Below, piece by piece: positions 47,217 to 56,380 of a stretch of DNA of 64,000 nucleotides. Location: positions 124,001-188,000 of the forward strand of contig NZ_JACEHH010000009.1 of NCBI RefSeq assembly GCF_014154935.1, read 5' to 3'. Each line of letters opens with the position of its first letter. The first letter of the stretch is position 1. A model generated the notes under the pieces. The model ran no database searches. It saw only the letters and a program-made list of their open reading frames with translations, and was not told the origin of the DNA. The position numbers were made by a program, and so were the translations under genes. The DNA comes from Stieleria mannarensis (GTDB lineage Bacteria > Planctomycetota > Planctomycetia > Pirellulales > Pirellulaceae).

Positions 47217-47681
47217 TCAGCCGCTGCCTTCGGGCCATTCCGAGGGGATCAACTGGATGCCGCTGCGGCCCCGCGGTTCGGCCACCCGCAGCGAATCGCG
47301 CACATAGTCGTGGCATTGGATGCACAGGTTGGTCATGTGCAAGTACGTGAACGTCGCGCCCTGGTGGTTCTGTTGCTCGGCCAGCTCTTCGAGCTGATTG
47401 CATTGGCGGCGAAACTCGGCGCTAAAATGCTCGTACACCGTGTCCCGCGCCCGCGGCCACTCGGCGGCTTCGCTGATCAACCTCATCTCTTTCGCACCCC
47501 GCGCGATCGCGCGAAAGTCTTTGCGGAGCAGACCTTCCAGGACATGTTGGGAACGTTTTAATTTCGAACGCATCAGCATGCCCTCGGATTGCTCGATCGG
47601 TTGGACGACCGGATCGGCCCAAGTGATCACGGTGACCGGCAAGGTCACCAGGACACCGAGCAGGACGAGTTTGAATCTCAT
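47217..47681 (-). CDS. periplasmic c-type cytochrome-like protein
   Basis: The 154-residue protein has a signal peptide (MRFKLVLLGVLVTLPVTVI) and one heme c site, LCIQCHDYVRDSLR, near the C-terminus, with M and H nearby (LHMTNL). Helical, cytochrome-c-prime-like organisation is likely. It would carry electrons or sense redox or gas ligands in the periplasm; nothing next to it fixes the partner. It is convergent with the secretion-F gene (35 bp apart). ATG 47681 is the start because the signal peptide begins there. Confidence 0.75.
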   Translation of the reverse strand: MRFKLVLLGVLVTLPVTVITWADPVVQPIEQSEGMLMRSKLKRSQHVLEGLLRKDFRAIARGAKEMRLISEAAEWPRARDTVYEHFSAEFRRQCNQLEELAEQQNHQGATFTYLHMTNLCIQCHDYVRDSLRVAEPRGRSGIQLIPSEWPEGSG

Positions 47682-47979
47682 TGGGAAACCTGGTGCGGAA
47701 GCGGATCGGATCAAAACATTGCGTCGGTCGCGGTCGTCACGGATCGGATTGCCCCGTGACGATCGTCCGCAACGTTTTCTCAGTAGCAGAATCCCTGGAC
47801 ACGGAAAACGGCAACCGGCTGCCCGATTCGGATTTCAGCCAAATTCCGCGGTCGGTGTGCATTGACGCACGTTGGCGACAACGGACACGCCAGCCCGGAG
47901 GGAATTCCCTCAACCAATTGGCTTTCTCCCGTCCGCTGTGAACCGCGTGTTAGCGTTCCCATGAGGAGAAGGTCGCCTG

Positions 47980-48060
47980 ATGAATCGTCAAGGGGGGCTT
48001 CTGTGTACCCGATACGTTGCGGATCGCGTCGATTCGCATTACCAGGAGCCGGCAGGGTGA
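47980..48060 (+). CDS. 26-residue leader ORF, translationally coupled to the next gene
   Basis: ATG 47980 has an excellent ribosome-binding site (AGGAGAAGG, 7 nt spacing) and opens a 26-codon frame whose TGA stop overlaps the GTG start of the response regulator-HDOD gene (GTGA). It looks like a leader or coupling peptide rather than a conserved protein. No Trp/His/aromatic run suggests amino-acid attenuation. It is visible only because of the signals, so moderate confidence. Confidence 0.5.
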   Translation: MNRQGGLLCTRYVADRVDSHYQEPAG

Positions 48061-49295
48061 CCGTCTTATTCGTCGATGATGAACCGCAAGCGTTGCGTCA
48101 GCTGGAGCGCCAGCTGATCGCGGAAGATGTCGATTGGGAATGCGATTTCGCGACCAGCGGCGAAGAGGCGATCGCGATGATGGCCGCATCGAAATTTGAT
48201 GCCGTCGTCACCGACATGCGAATGCCGGGCATGGACGGCGCCGCGTTGCTGAACTATGTCAGCAAGAAGCATCCCAACATGGTTCGGATCGTGTTGTCAA
48301 AACCGTCCGATCGCGATGCGGTGCTGCGATCGATCGTGTCGATGCACCAGTTTCTGCCCAAACCCTGCGACGCGACCGAGCTGCGAACGACGATCGACCG
48401 CGCCTGCTCGCTTCGAGATGTGCTGGTTTCCGATTCGTTGCAGCGTTTGGTCGGCGGGCTATCCCGGCTGCCGAGTGTTCCGTCGGTGTATCGAGAGCTG
48501 ACCGCCGAACTCCGCAACGAAGACGCATCGATCTCCTCGATCGGCAAGATCGTCGCCAAAGACGCCGTGATGACGGCAAAGGTTTTGCAGCTGGTCAACT
48601 CGGCGATCTTTTGTTTGAGTCACCATATTTCCGATCCGGTCAAAGCCGTTTCGTTGCTGGGCGCTTCGACGCTCAAGTCACTCGTCCTGGCGATCGGTAT
48701 CTTCCAAGAATTCGAAGCGTTGGGCGTCAACGGGTTCTCCGCCGAAGTCTTGATGCAACACTGCTTGCGCGTTTCCCGGATGACCAAGCTGATCGGCCAA
48801 CATGAACGGCTTGATTCGCAAGCGGTCGAAGACGCCATCACCGCGGCCACGCTGCACGACATCGGCAAACTGGTCCTGCATTCGATCGACCCCAAAACCT
48901 GTGCCCAGGCGGCACTGAAAGCCGAAATCGACGACATCCCCTTGTGGCAGGCCGAGCGTCAGGTCTTCGGCGCCGACCACGCCGCCATCGGGGCCTATCT
49001 GCTAAGCGTCTGGGGGCTGCCCCAGACGATCATCGAAATCGTCGCCCTGCATCACACGCCGACCAAGGCGTTCGAGATTTCGTTCTCCCCACTGACCGCC
49101 GTGGTCGCATCGAACTATCTCAGCCGTTGCGGCAGCCACCTGCCGCTGCCCTCGCCCGACGAGGAACTCGTCCGCTATTTCGAGATGGTCGTCTGCGGCG
49201 AAAAACTGGAAACCTGGCACAACCTTTGTTCCGGCGTGACCAAGCGGAACAACGCCAATTCCAAAGCACCGCTGCCGCAAGACGTCAGCCTGTAA
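48057..49295 (+). CDS. response regulator with HDOD output domain
   Basis: The 412-residue protein starts VTVLFVDDEPQALRQLERQL, a receiver domain with D7/D8, phosphoacceptor D53 in VVTDMRMPGMDG and K102 in LPKPCD. Residues about 125-330 form an HDOD domain (LPSVPSVYRELTAEL, LVNSAIFCLSHHISDPVKAV, LLGASTLKSLV, HDIGKLVL). HDOD domains integrate c-di-GMP and two-component signals without the HD-GYP catalytic motif. The start GTG 48057 has AGGAG 8 nt upstream; the frame runs on to 47862 but that part is not protein-like. It might be fed by the histidine kinase at 44628. Confidence 0.9.
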   Translation: MTVLFVDDEPQALRQLERQLIAEDVDWECDFATSGEEAIAMMAASKFDAVVTDMRMPGMDGAALLNYVSKKHPNMVRIVLSKPSDRDAVLRSIVSMHQFLPKPCDATELRTTIDRACSLRDVLVSDSLQRLVGGLSRLPSVPSVYRELTAELRNEDASISSIGKIVAKDAVMTAKVLQLVNSAIFCLSHHISDPVKAVSLLGASTLKSLVLAIGIFQEFEALGVNGFSAEVLMQHCLRVSRMTKLIGQHERLDSQAVEDAITAATLHDIGKLVLHSIDPKTCAQAALKAEIDDIPLWQAERQVFGADHAAIGAYLLSVWGLPQTIIEIVALHHTPTKAFEISFSPLTAVVASNYLSRCGSHLPLPSPDEELVRYFEMVVCGEKLETWHNLCSGVTKRNNANSKAPLPQDVSL

Positions 49296-49331
49296 GGCTC
49301 CCCAATTAGATTCTCTCTCTCTGGGAGAGAC

Positions 49332-49356
49332 GGCGTTTGCGCAGCAAGCAAACGCC
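49332..49356. terminator. hairpin downstream of the response regulator-HDOD gene
   Basis: GGCGTTTGC and GCAAACGCC are perfect 9-bp arms around a 7-nt loop, 36 bp past the stop at 49295. It is embedded in a CT-rich/AG-rich region (CTCTCTCTCTGGGAGAG). No T run follows, so it may be a REP-like element. Confidence 0.5.
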
Positions 49357-49457
49357 AGAGAGGGCCCGTGTTGAAAATTCGCCACCGGCGTCGTGGCACG
49401 AATCGGATCGATTGAATCAATCGTGAAGCGGAACTCGTCAACGGCTTGTTGATTGAA

Positions 49458-51974
49458 TCAGCCGTTTCGGGCTTGAATCTGCGCTTCGACATCCGCCGTC
49501 AACTCCGTCAGTGCGTCCTGCAGATGCCGCTCGTGGCCGATCTCGCTTTGTCCGTATCGGCAGCGTTGGAAGGCATCGGTCAGCAATCGCAACTGCGGGA
49601 ACCGTGGGCCCACACGCTGCAATAATTCGTACGGGGTCTCATCCGCCCGGCGTATGACTCCGACGCGTCCAAGTTGATTCAACGTTTCGGCGTAAAACGG
49701 CAATTGTGGCTGTCCCACCAGCGCATCGCCTGGCGACCGGGCGCGTCGTGGCAGGCGAAAACGCAAACGCATCAATCGCATCAGCAATGCGATGGCGACG
49801 ATCGCCGCCGCGACGCCGAGCAACAAGCGTCCGATCGATCGCATCGGCAACGGAACATCGTCGGCCACCACGCGGCCGTCACGGATCTGCGAGAGCGTGC
49901 CCCGCAGGGAATTCCACATCCGTTGATACGAACTTTGCACCTCGCGCAAACCGGTCACTTGCACCAGGTCGTCGCTCTGACGCTCCGCATCCATCTCGAC
50001 GACATAGTCTTCCCAAACATTGTTGGCCAGATTCAACAGCCCATCGACGCCCTCCGGGTTGCCATCATCGAGTGCACTTTCGGCAGGCGTCGGATCCAGT
50101 CGCATCCAGTAGCGATCCGACTCGCGCTGCCCGCCCAGATCGGCGTCGGGCGGAATCTGGTCTCGCTCGATCAACGCTTCGACCCACGCATGGGCGTGCA
50201 ATTGCCGGGCGATGTAATACTTGCCGATCGTGTTGTATTCTTCGGTTCGATAGCCCACGACCACGCGGCAGGGGATGCCGACGCTTCGCAGCATCAATGC
50301 GAGTGCCGAAGCGAAGTATTGGCAATGCCCGCGACGATCGACCGACAGAAACTGTTCGACCGGATCGACATCGGGGATCGGTGTGGCATTCAGGTTCAAG
50401 GTGTAGGAAAACGCGGGGTCGGTTCTCAAAAACTGCTCCATCGCCACCGCGGCACGAAAAAGGTTGCTGTCCGCGACGGAGGAATCGTCCAGAATTTGAG
50501 CGGCCAATCGGGTCGCCGTCGGCACACTGTCACGATCGATGCGCAACAAATCGCTGACGTAGTCCTGTCGCGGTCGTTGCGTCCGGCGTCCGAAGCGGCG
50601 CTGCCAAGTCAACTCGTACGGCGTGATCATTCGTTCCGCTTCACTCGCCCGCGCGATCCATCGCGTCTGCACGCCGTCACGAAACGCATAGGTGCCGAAT
50701 TCGTAGGTCAATCGCGGAAACGGCGGCTCGGAGGCCTCGCGGGCGAGCGTCCAACGGTCGATCGCATGGACGACGTCCAGCGATTCACCAACCTGATGAA
50801 ACGGCGCGATGGCAAACAGCGCCGGTCGACTCATCGCTTCGCAGGTGACTTTGGCGTGGACGCGATCAAAGGGGCCCCGTTCGGATGGCTTACCGGAGCG
50901 ATACGGCGGGGGAATCCGACCGCGCCGGCTGATCGAACCCTGGTCGGTCGACACCCACTTTGCGATCGGACGGTTCGAGGAATAATCCACCTGGTACGTT
51001 TCCAGCACTTTTCCACGCAGATACAAACTGTCGTTGATCAAATAAGGCTGGCCGGTCGTCTGGTCGGTCAACTTGACCCTCACCGCCGGATCAGAGTTCT
51101 GCATCACCTGGCCGAGTTGTTCCATCCGGATTTCGTCATCAAAGCCGACCATCGCGGGACCGCCGAGGGCCGATCGGGACGGTTGGACGCGTCTGGGCAG
51201 GACAAAGAAAAACGCCGCTGCGATCAAAAACACCGCCGGTGACAATACGACCAGGGCGTAACGTGACCACGGCCCGGCCGCCCAATGAATCGAGATCACC
51301 GACTCCGGTGATGACGTCGCCACAAGTTCGTTGCGTGGCGGGGTGTCCTCCCTCACTCCGATCACGAACCGGATCAAACGCCCCAGCCGCGTTTTTGGCG
51401 GCGGGGCGACCGGGTGGTCCAACGTCACATCGATGCTTTCCATCAACGTCACCAGCCCCAACAAGCTGAGCGCGCTTCCGCCGACAACGGCGATCGGAAT
51501 CATCCACAACCCGAAGCCGATCGCGTCGTTAAAAATCGCCGCGACGACCAATTCCAACAAACAAAACACCGCCAACTGTTCCAGAATCCGCCGCGACTTG
51601 CGCTGCATCATCAATACGCCTTGAACCAACACCAACAACAGCGCGACGGACACCATCTGCGGTTCCCCACGCTGCTGCAGCCCCCAAAAATCTTGAACGC
51701 AATACACCGCCGCACCGGCCATGGCCAAGTAGGCTCCGATCGGCGGCAATTCAAACACCCGCAACCAATCGACGAAGACGAATCCGACGATGGCCGCGAA
51801 CACGGCCAACAACGCGATGCTGTCGGTGCCTTGGCCGCTGGTCAGCACCAATCCGCCGGCGGCCGACAGCAACGCAAACTGAAACGCCAAACGCGTCCGC
51901 ACGGTCGGCACCGCAAGCAACTCGCGGCGGATGGACGCGGGCAACTCCGTGCCGTCACCACTAGCCATCGACAT
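49458..51974 (-). CDS. transglutaminase-domain membrane protein
   Basis: The 838-residue protein has six to seven N-terminal helices (about 15-200, one more near 260-280), an extracytoplasmic transglutaminase-like domain with catalytic Cys in GHCQYFASALALML (about 550), His in HAHAWVEAL (about 595) and Asp in MRLDPTPAE, and a last helix (LLLGVAAAIVAIALLM) followed by a cytoplasmic tail. This is the TgpA/DUF3488 layout, often paired with DUF58 as here. ATG 51974 has GGGGAGG 7 nt upstream and overlaps the DUF58 stop by 14 nt. Confidence 0.93.
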   Translation of the reverse strand: MSMASGDGTELPASIRRELLAVPTVRTRLAFQFALLSAAGGLVLTSGQGTDSIALLAVFAAIVGFVFVDWLRVFELPPIGAYLAMAGAAVYCVQDFWGLQQRGEPQMVSVALLLVLVQGVLMMQRKSRRILEQLAVFCLLELVVAAIFNDAIGFGLWMIPIAVVGGSALSLLGLVTLMESIDVTLDHPVAPPPKTRLGRLIRFVIGVREDTPPRNELVATSSPESVISIHWAAGPWSRYALVVLSPAVFLIAAAFFFVLPRRVQPSRSALGGPAMVGFDDEIRMEQLGQVMQNSDPAVRVKLTDQTTGQPYLINDSLYLRGKVLETYQVDYSSNRPIAKWVSTDQGSISRRGRIPPPYRSGKPSERGPFDRVHAKVTCEAMSRPALFAIAPFHQVGESLDVVHAIDRWTLAREASEPPFPRLTYEFGTYAFRDGVQTRWIARASEAERMITPYELTWQRRFGRRTQRPRQDYVSDLLRIDRDSVPTATRLAAQILDDSSVADSNLFRAAVAMEQFLRTDPAFSYTLNLNATPIPDVDPVEQFLSVDRRGHCQYFASALALMLRSVGIPCRVVVGYRTEEYNTIGKYYIARQLHAHAWVEALIERDQIPPDADLGGQRESDRYWMRLDPTPAESALDDGNPEGVDGLLNLANNVWEDYVVEMDAERQSDDLVQVTGLREVQSSYQRMWNSLRGTLSQIRDGRVVADDVPLPMRSIGRLLLGVAAAIVAIALLMRLMRLRFRLPRRARSPGDALVGQPQLPFYAETLNQLGRVGVIRRADETPYELLQRVGPRFPQLRLLTDAFQRCRYGQSEIGHERHLQDALTELTADVEAQIQARNG

Positions 51975-53310
51975 TTGCCGCCTCCCCGCTGACGCTGCGC
52001 GGCACGTCACCGTCGATCGACAAGTAACGCCCGACCGCCGGCGAGTGCACATCGATCCAAGCCAACCGTGAGCGTTGATCGAAATAACGCCACACCGACA
52101 GTGCCTTGTCCAGGGCCGGGGCGGCGGATCGGCGCTGTGTCACATCGCTGAATCGCCGCCCGCTGACCACGACCAAATCATAGGAATTCAGCTGCGACGC
52201 CTCCTGGGCAACGGCTCGGGCCAGCGGATCGTTCCGCAATTCATTCAGACGGACCGGTTTTGTGATCGCCAGACGCTCCAACAGCGACGTGACGTCCGCC
52301 CCGGCCGACATCAGCACGCCACAGTGACTCGATGAACCCAAGGCGTACGCATCGGCAACCAACAACGCCATCGAACTTGTCGTCGACGCCAATTCGTTGA
52401 GCATCGTCGCGGCCGCCTCCAAGACCCGTTCTTCACCGCCGCGTGTGCGATCGCTTGTGACCGCATCGACGATGAAACACAGTTGATGCCGGTTGCGTTG
52501 TTCAAATTGCCTCACCGCCGGCTCTCCGATCCGCGCCGTCGTTCGCCAGTGAATGTGCTTGACATGATCCCCCGACTGCCAGGGCCGCAACCCAAAGAAC
52601 TCGCCGTCATCGTTGCTTCCGCCGCTGGACCGGTGACCGTCACCGCCGCGTCGCGGTGGCAACATCGCCGTCCATCCGCGACGCAGGGTCAGCAACCGCG
52701 GGTAAACCCACAGTGACTCGGTCGTCTCCGGTCCCATTCGTTCGCAATTCATAAATCCGAATGGAAAGGTCGTGGACGCGACGACGGGGCCCAAGGCATA
52801 ACGGCCACGGTGATTGAACCGGCAGATGACCGACGTGCTGCGCGTCTGACGCGGCGGGACATGGCCCAGACTGGCGACCAGCGTGGCGATCACCCCGCCG
52901 GGATGTTTCTCATCCAGCGGTCTCGTCGCTTGACCCGTCGCGTCACGCGTCGGTCGGCCCATCGCCGCACCGGTGTCGCCGGCATCAGCGGCCATCACCG
53001 GGTCTTCGATCCGCACGCACCACAGCGGGCTCCATCGCCCGGAATTTCGCACGTCATAGCGTACCGTCGTCGGTGTGCCGGCAAACGCACCGGTGACCTT
53101 ATGGCGACGAAGACCGGCTCGGAAAATCACATGCCGTCCGCTGCGCCACTGCAACAGCACCACGCTGACCAACAATCCCGCCAGCACCAATAGCAGGTTG
53201 AACCCGCGGAGTGCCCCGCCGATCATCGCGAACAATGCGACGAACAGCACATGGAACCCCAATCGCGTGATGCGGTAACGAAACAGCGGTTGGGGTCGAT
53301 TTGTCGCCAT
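51961..53310 (-). CDS. DUF58 domain membrane protein
   Basis: The 449-residue protein has two N-terminal helices (FHVLFVALFAMIGGALRGFN; LVLAGLLVSVVLLQW) and the DUF58 core: GEFFGLRPWQSGDHVKHIHW then RQFEQRNRHQLCFIVDA, ahead of a vWA-like fold. It is the first gene of a two-gene operon with the transglutaminase. Such pairs normally also include a MoxR ATPase; none is adjacent. Confidence 0.9.
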   Translation of the reverse strand: MATNRPQPLFRYRITRLGFHVLFVALFAMIGGALRGFNLLLVLAGLLVSVVLLQWRSGRHVIFRAGLRRHKVTGAFAGTPTTVRYDVRNSGRWSPLWCVRIEDPVMAADAGDTGAAMGRPTRDATGQATRPLDEKHPGGVIATLVASLGHVPPRQTRSTSVICRFNHRGRYALGPVVASTTFPFGFMNCERMGPETTESLWVYPRLLTLRRGWTAMLPPRRGGDGHRSSGGSNDDGEFFGLRPWQSGDHVKHIHWRTTARIGEPAVRQFEQRNRHQLCFIVDAVTSDRTRGGEERVLEAAATMLNELASTTSSMALLVADAYALGSSSHCGVLMSAGADVTSLLERLAITKPVRLNELRNDPLARAVAQEASQLNSYDLVVVSGRRFSDVTQRRSAAPALDKALSVWRYFDQRSRLAWIDVHSPAVGRYLSIDGDVPRSVSGEAANVDG

Positions 53311-53318
53311 CAGGCCTG

Positions 53319-53348
53319 TTGGAGCAAAGGTTTTTCGAAGGCTATAGT
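53319..53348 (+). promoter_or_regulatory. candidate sigma-70-like promoter for lhgO operon
   Basis: TTGGAG (53319-53324) and TATAGT (53343-53348) are separated by 18 bp, about 50 bp upstream of the lhgO start, in a 73-bp divergent gap. Match to consensus is partial. Confidence 0.4.
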
Positions 53349-53398
53349 ATCACGACCTGTCGATCGACGACCACTCCCAACCATTGGAACGCCCCCGA

Positions 53399-54604
53399 AT
53401 GCCCCGTCGCGCCGTACCAATCGACTTCGTCGTCATCGGTGCCGGGATCGTGGGGCTGGCCACCGCCCGACGTCTGCTGCAGCGATTTCCGGATTGCTCG
53501 GTGCTGGTCGTCGAATCGGAATCCGATGTCGCCGCACACCAAAGCGGCCACAATTCCGGGGTCCTGCATTCGGGGATCTACTACAAACCCGGATCGATCC
53601 GCGCGAGCACGTGTCGCAGCGGCAAAGCGGCGATGGAGGCTTTTTGTGACGAGCACCAAATTCCCTGGGACCGCTGTGGCAAAGTCATCGTGGCGACCGA
53701 TCAGGCCGAACTGCAATCGTTGCAGCGGATCGCCGAGCGAGGCCGCGAGAACGACGTCGCGTTGGAGCGTCTCGATAGCGACCAACTGAGGGAATTGGAG
53801 CCCAACGCGGCGGGGATCGCCGCCCTGCACGTGCCCGAAACAGGCATCGTCGACTTTCGCGTGGTGTGCCGAAAGCTGGCCGAGTGCATCCGTCGCGCCG
53901 GCGGCCGGATCATTTTCGACACCCGCATCGTCGCGATCGATGCGACGCCTCGATCGATTCGGTTGACCGCCGCCGACGGCCAGGTGTTTGAATCAGCCAT
54001 GATGATCAATTGCGGCGGATTGCAATGCGACCGGATCGCCGCCATGGCCGGTGTTTCGCCGCAGATTCGGATTGTCCCGTTTCGCGGCGAGTACTACGAA
54101 TTGGCACCGGGCCGCGAGACGCTGGTGCGAAATCTGATCTATCCCGTGCCGGATCCGTCGTTTCCGTTCCTGGGTGTGCACTTCACGCGGATGATCGACG
54201 GGGGTGTCGAATGCGGCCCCAACGCCGTCCTGGCGCTCGCCCGAGAAGGTTACGATTGGAAAACGATCCGCTTGAAAGACCTGTCACAGACGCTCGGGTT
54301 TGGCGGCTTTCGAAAACTGGCGCTGCGACATTGGAAAACCGGGCTGGGGGAGATGCATCGCTCGCTCAGCAAAGCCGCCTTCGTCGCCGCCCTGCAAAAA
54401 CTGATGCCCTGTTTGACCGCATCCGATTTGGTTCGGGGACGGGCCGGAGTTCGCGCCCAAGCGGTCTCGCCCGACGGCCAGTTGGTCGACGACTTTTTGT
54501 TTCAGCGCAGTGACGCCGCCGTACACGTTTTAAACGCGCCGTCACCGGCCGCGACGGCGTCGTTGGCGATCGCACAATCCATCGTTGACCAGGTCGAGCG
54601 TTAG
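53399..54604 (+). CDS. lhgO: L-2-hydroxyglutarate oxidase
   Basis: The 401-residue FAD oxidase (DAO family) has DFVVIGAGIVGLATARRLL, HQSGHNSGVLHSGIYYKPGS (the LhgO-type loop) and the RGRAGVRAQAVSPDGQLV ending. It converts L-2-hydroxyglutarate to 2-oxoglutarate. ATG 53399 fits the fold; TTG 53384 is an alternative. The ABC ATPase gene starts 4 bp later, so the two are cotranscribed. Confidence 0.9.
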   Translation: MPRRAVPIDFVVIGAGIVGLATARRLLQRFPDCSVLVVESESDVAAHQSGHNSGVLHSGIYYKPGSIRASTCRSGKAAMEAFCDEHQIPWDRCGKVIVATDQAELQSLQRIAERGRENDVALERLDSDQLRELEPNAAGIAALHVPETGIVDFRVVCRKLAECIRRAGGRIIFDTRIVAIDATPRSIRLTAADGQVFESAMMINCGGLQCDRIAAMAGVSPQIRIVPFRGEYYELAPGRETLVRNLIYPVPDPSFPFLGVHFTRMIDGGVECGPNAVLALAREGYDWKTIRLKDLSQTLGFGGFRKLALRHWKTGLGEMHRSLSKAAFVAALQKLMPCLTASDLVRGRAGVRAQAVSPDGQLVDDFLFQRSDAAVHVLNAPSPAATASLAIAQSIVDQVER

Positions 54605-54607
54605 AAC

Positions 54608-55420
54608 GTGAACGAGCCTGTCCCTGACGACCGCCCCGCCGCCGCCTCGATTCATTGCCGAGCCGTCACGGTCCGGTTCGCCCCGCAAGCGGTCGCCGTC
54701 GATCGCGTCGATTTAGATGTCTCAAGCGGAGAGATCGTCGCGTTGATCGGACCGAGCGGATGCGGAAAAACGACGCTGTTGCGGGCAATCGCCGGGCTGC
54801 AACCGGTCACCGGCGGCCAAGTCGAACTCGATCCGGCCGCCATCGCTGACGAAGGACAGATCGGATTCGTTTTTCAACAACCCGGCCTGTTGCCGTGGGC
54901 GACGACGCTGCAAAACGTCCTGCTGCCGTTGGAGTTGATCGGGCGGGGAAGCCGACCACAACGTCGTCTTGCCGCCGAAGCATCCCTGGCGTCGGTGCAG
55001 CTGGCCGACGCCACCGACAAACGGCCGCACGAATTGTCCGGCGGCATGCAGATGCGGGCATCGATCGCGCGGGCATTGGTCACCCACCCCAGCGTGTTGT
55101 TGCTGGACGAACCCTTTGCCGCATTGGACGACATGTTGCGAAACGATCTGGGCCGGCTGCTGCTTTCGCTATGGCAACGCCAACGATTCACCGCGGTGAT
55201 GGTCACCCACAACATCAGCGAGTCGATCCTGCTTTCACATCGCATCGCCGTGATGCGCGAGGGGGTCTTGGAAACGGTGATCGATAACCCCTTGGCGTGG
55301 CCACGCGATCCGACGCAGATGAGAACACCACAGTTCGCAGAATTTTTCGGCGTCGTCAGCGACTTGCTTCGCGGGCCGGCCGATTCCCCGCAGCCCGAAA
55401 CCCGCGGCGGTGCGTCATGA
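54608..55420 (+). CDS. ABC transporter ATP-binding protein, nitrate/sulfonate (NitT/TauT) type
   Basis: The 270-residue ATPase has Walker A GPSGCGKTT, Q-loop FVFQQPGLLPWATTLQNVL, signature LSGGMQMRASIARAL, Walker B VLLLDEPFAALD and switch VTHNISE. The LLPW motif and LSGGM are typical of NitT/TauT importers (nitrate, taurine, alkanesulfonate, HMP/thiamine precursors). GTG start; its end overlaps the permease start (ATGA). The substrate is not readable because no binding protein is adjacent. Confidence 0.92.
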   Translation: MNEPVPDDRPAAASIHCRAVTVRFAPQAVAVDRVDLDVSSGEIVALIGPSGCGKTTLLRAIAGLQPVTGGQVELDPAAIADEGQIGFVFQQPGLLPWATTLQNVLLPLELIGRGSRPQRRLAAEASLASVQLADATDKRPHELSGGMQMRASIARALVTHPSVLLLDEPFAALDDMLRNDLGRLLLSLWQRQRFTAVMVTHNISESILLSHRIAVMREGVLETVIDNPLAWPRDPTQMRTPQFAEFFGVVSDLLRGPADSPQPETRGGAS

Positions 55421-56232
55421 GCGACTCCGATCCACGCTCACCGGCAAGCCGCGTGGTTGATGCGGCGCGGCACTGGGGACCGGCCGTCATCGTCGCCCTG
55501 GTCGCCTTGGCGACGTGGCAACTGGTCGCTTGGGGGTTCCAGATGCCATCGGCGTTGCTGCCCGAACCGGCCGAGGTTTGGCAGGCGGCGCTGGAACACC
55601 GAATCGAATTGTTGAAGGCCTTGTACGCGACCGGCTTGGCCGCCGCGGCAGGATTGCTTGCCGCGATCGGACTCGGGTCACTGATCAGCGTTGGGTTTTC
55701 ACAATCGCGGCGTGTCCGTTTGGCGCTGTTTCCCTACGTGATCTTTTTGCAAACCGTTCCCATCGTCGCGATCGCACCGTTGTTGATCATCTGGAGCGGC
55801 TACCAGTTTCGCACGGTGGTCATCGTGACCGTGATCGTCTGTCTGTTCCCGATCGTCAACAGTGTGACCGCAGGGCTGATGGCGATCGACCGGCAATGGT
55901 CCGACCTGTTTGTGCTGTACGGGGCCGGACGATCCCAAAAACTCGCAAGGCTACAGATCCCCGCCGCGGTGCCCTACCTGGTCCTGGGCGCGAAAACCAG
56001 CAGCGGACTGGCGGTGATCGGGGCGATCGTCGCCGAATTTTTCGTCGGCAACGGCACCGACTATGACGGCCTGGGCACCCTGATGACCCATTGGCAAGGT
56101 TTCGTCAAAACCGATGCCCTGATCGCCGCGGTGTTCGCATCGACGCTGCTGGGGCTGTTCCTGTTCGGACTGGTCCACCTGGTCTCACGCACCCTGCTGC
56201 GCCGCTGGATCGACGTGGGAGAGGCGCGTTGA
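55417..56232 (+). CDS. ABC transporter permease, NitT/TauT (BPD-type) family
   Basis: The 271-residue permease has six membrane helices and the EAA-type loop AGRSQKLARLQIPAAVPYLVLG (shown in parts: GAGRSQKLARL and IPAAVPYL), which docks on the ATPase, and the ending typical of SsuC/TauC. GLxxIGAIVAEFFVG is also characteristic. The ATG at 55417 overlaps the ATPase stop by 4 nt; the longer frame upstream is a shadow. It is the third gene of the lhgO operon. Confidence 0.9.
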   Translation: MSDSDPRSPASRVVDAARHWGPAVIVALVALATWQLVAWGFQMPSALLPEPAEVWQAALEHRIELLKALYATGLAAAAGLLAAIGLGSLISVGFSQSRRVRLALFPYVIFLQTVPIVAIAPLLIIWSGYQFRTVVIVTVIVCLFPIVNSVTAGLMAIDRQWSDLFVLYGAGRSQKLARLQIPAAVPYLVLGAKTSSGLAVIGAIVAEFFVGNGTDYDGLGTLMTHWQGFVKTDALIAAVFASTLLGLFLFGLVHLVSRTLLRRWIDVGEAR

Positions 56233-56290
56233 TGGGGCCATGACCGAATTCACGCTCGCCTGGCTGAGGTCGTGCGGTTTTCAGAAATTC

Positions 56291-56311
56291 ACCCTCCCTG
56301 GCAGGGAGGGT
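56291..56311. terminator. hairpin after the ABC permease operon
   Basis: ACCCTCCC and GGGAGGGT form an 8-bp stem around TGGCA, about 60 bp past the permease stop, in the gap with the convergent WecG-like gene. It could terminate either direction; a T-tract is lacking, so a REP-like palindrome is possible. Confidence 0.5.
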
Positions 56312-56380
56312 CGAGCGTAGTGAGGGGAGGGGCGACCGATGGTGTTTGAGTGCCTTCGAGCCACAGGCAACCCTCCCCGC

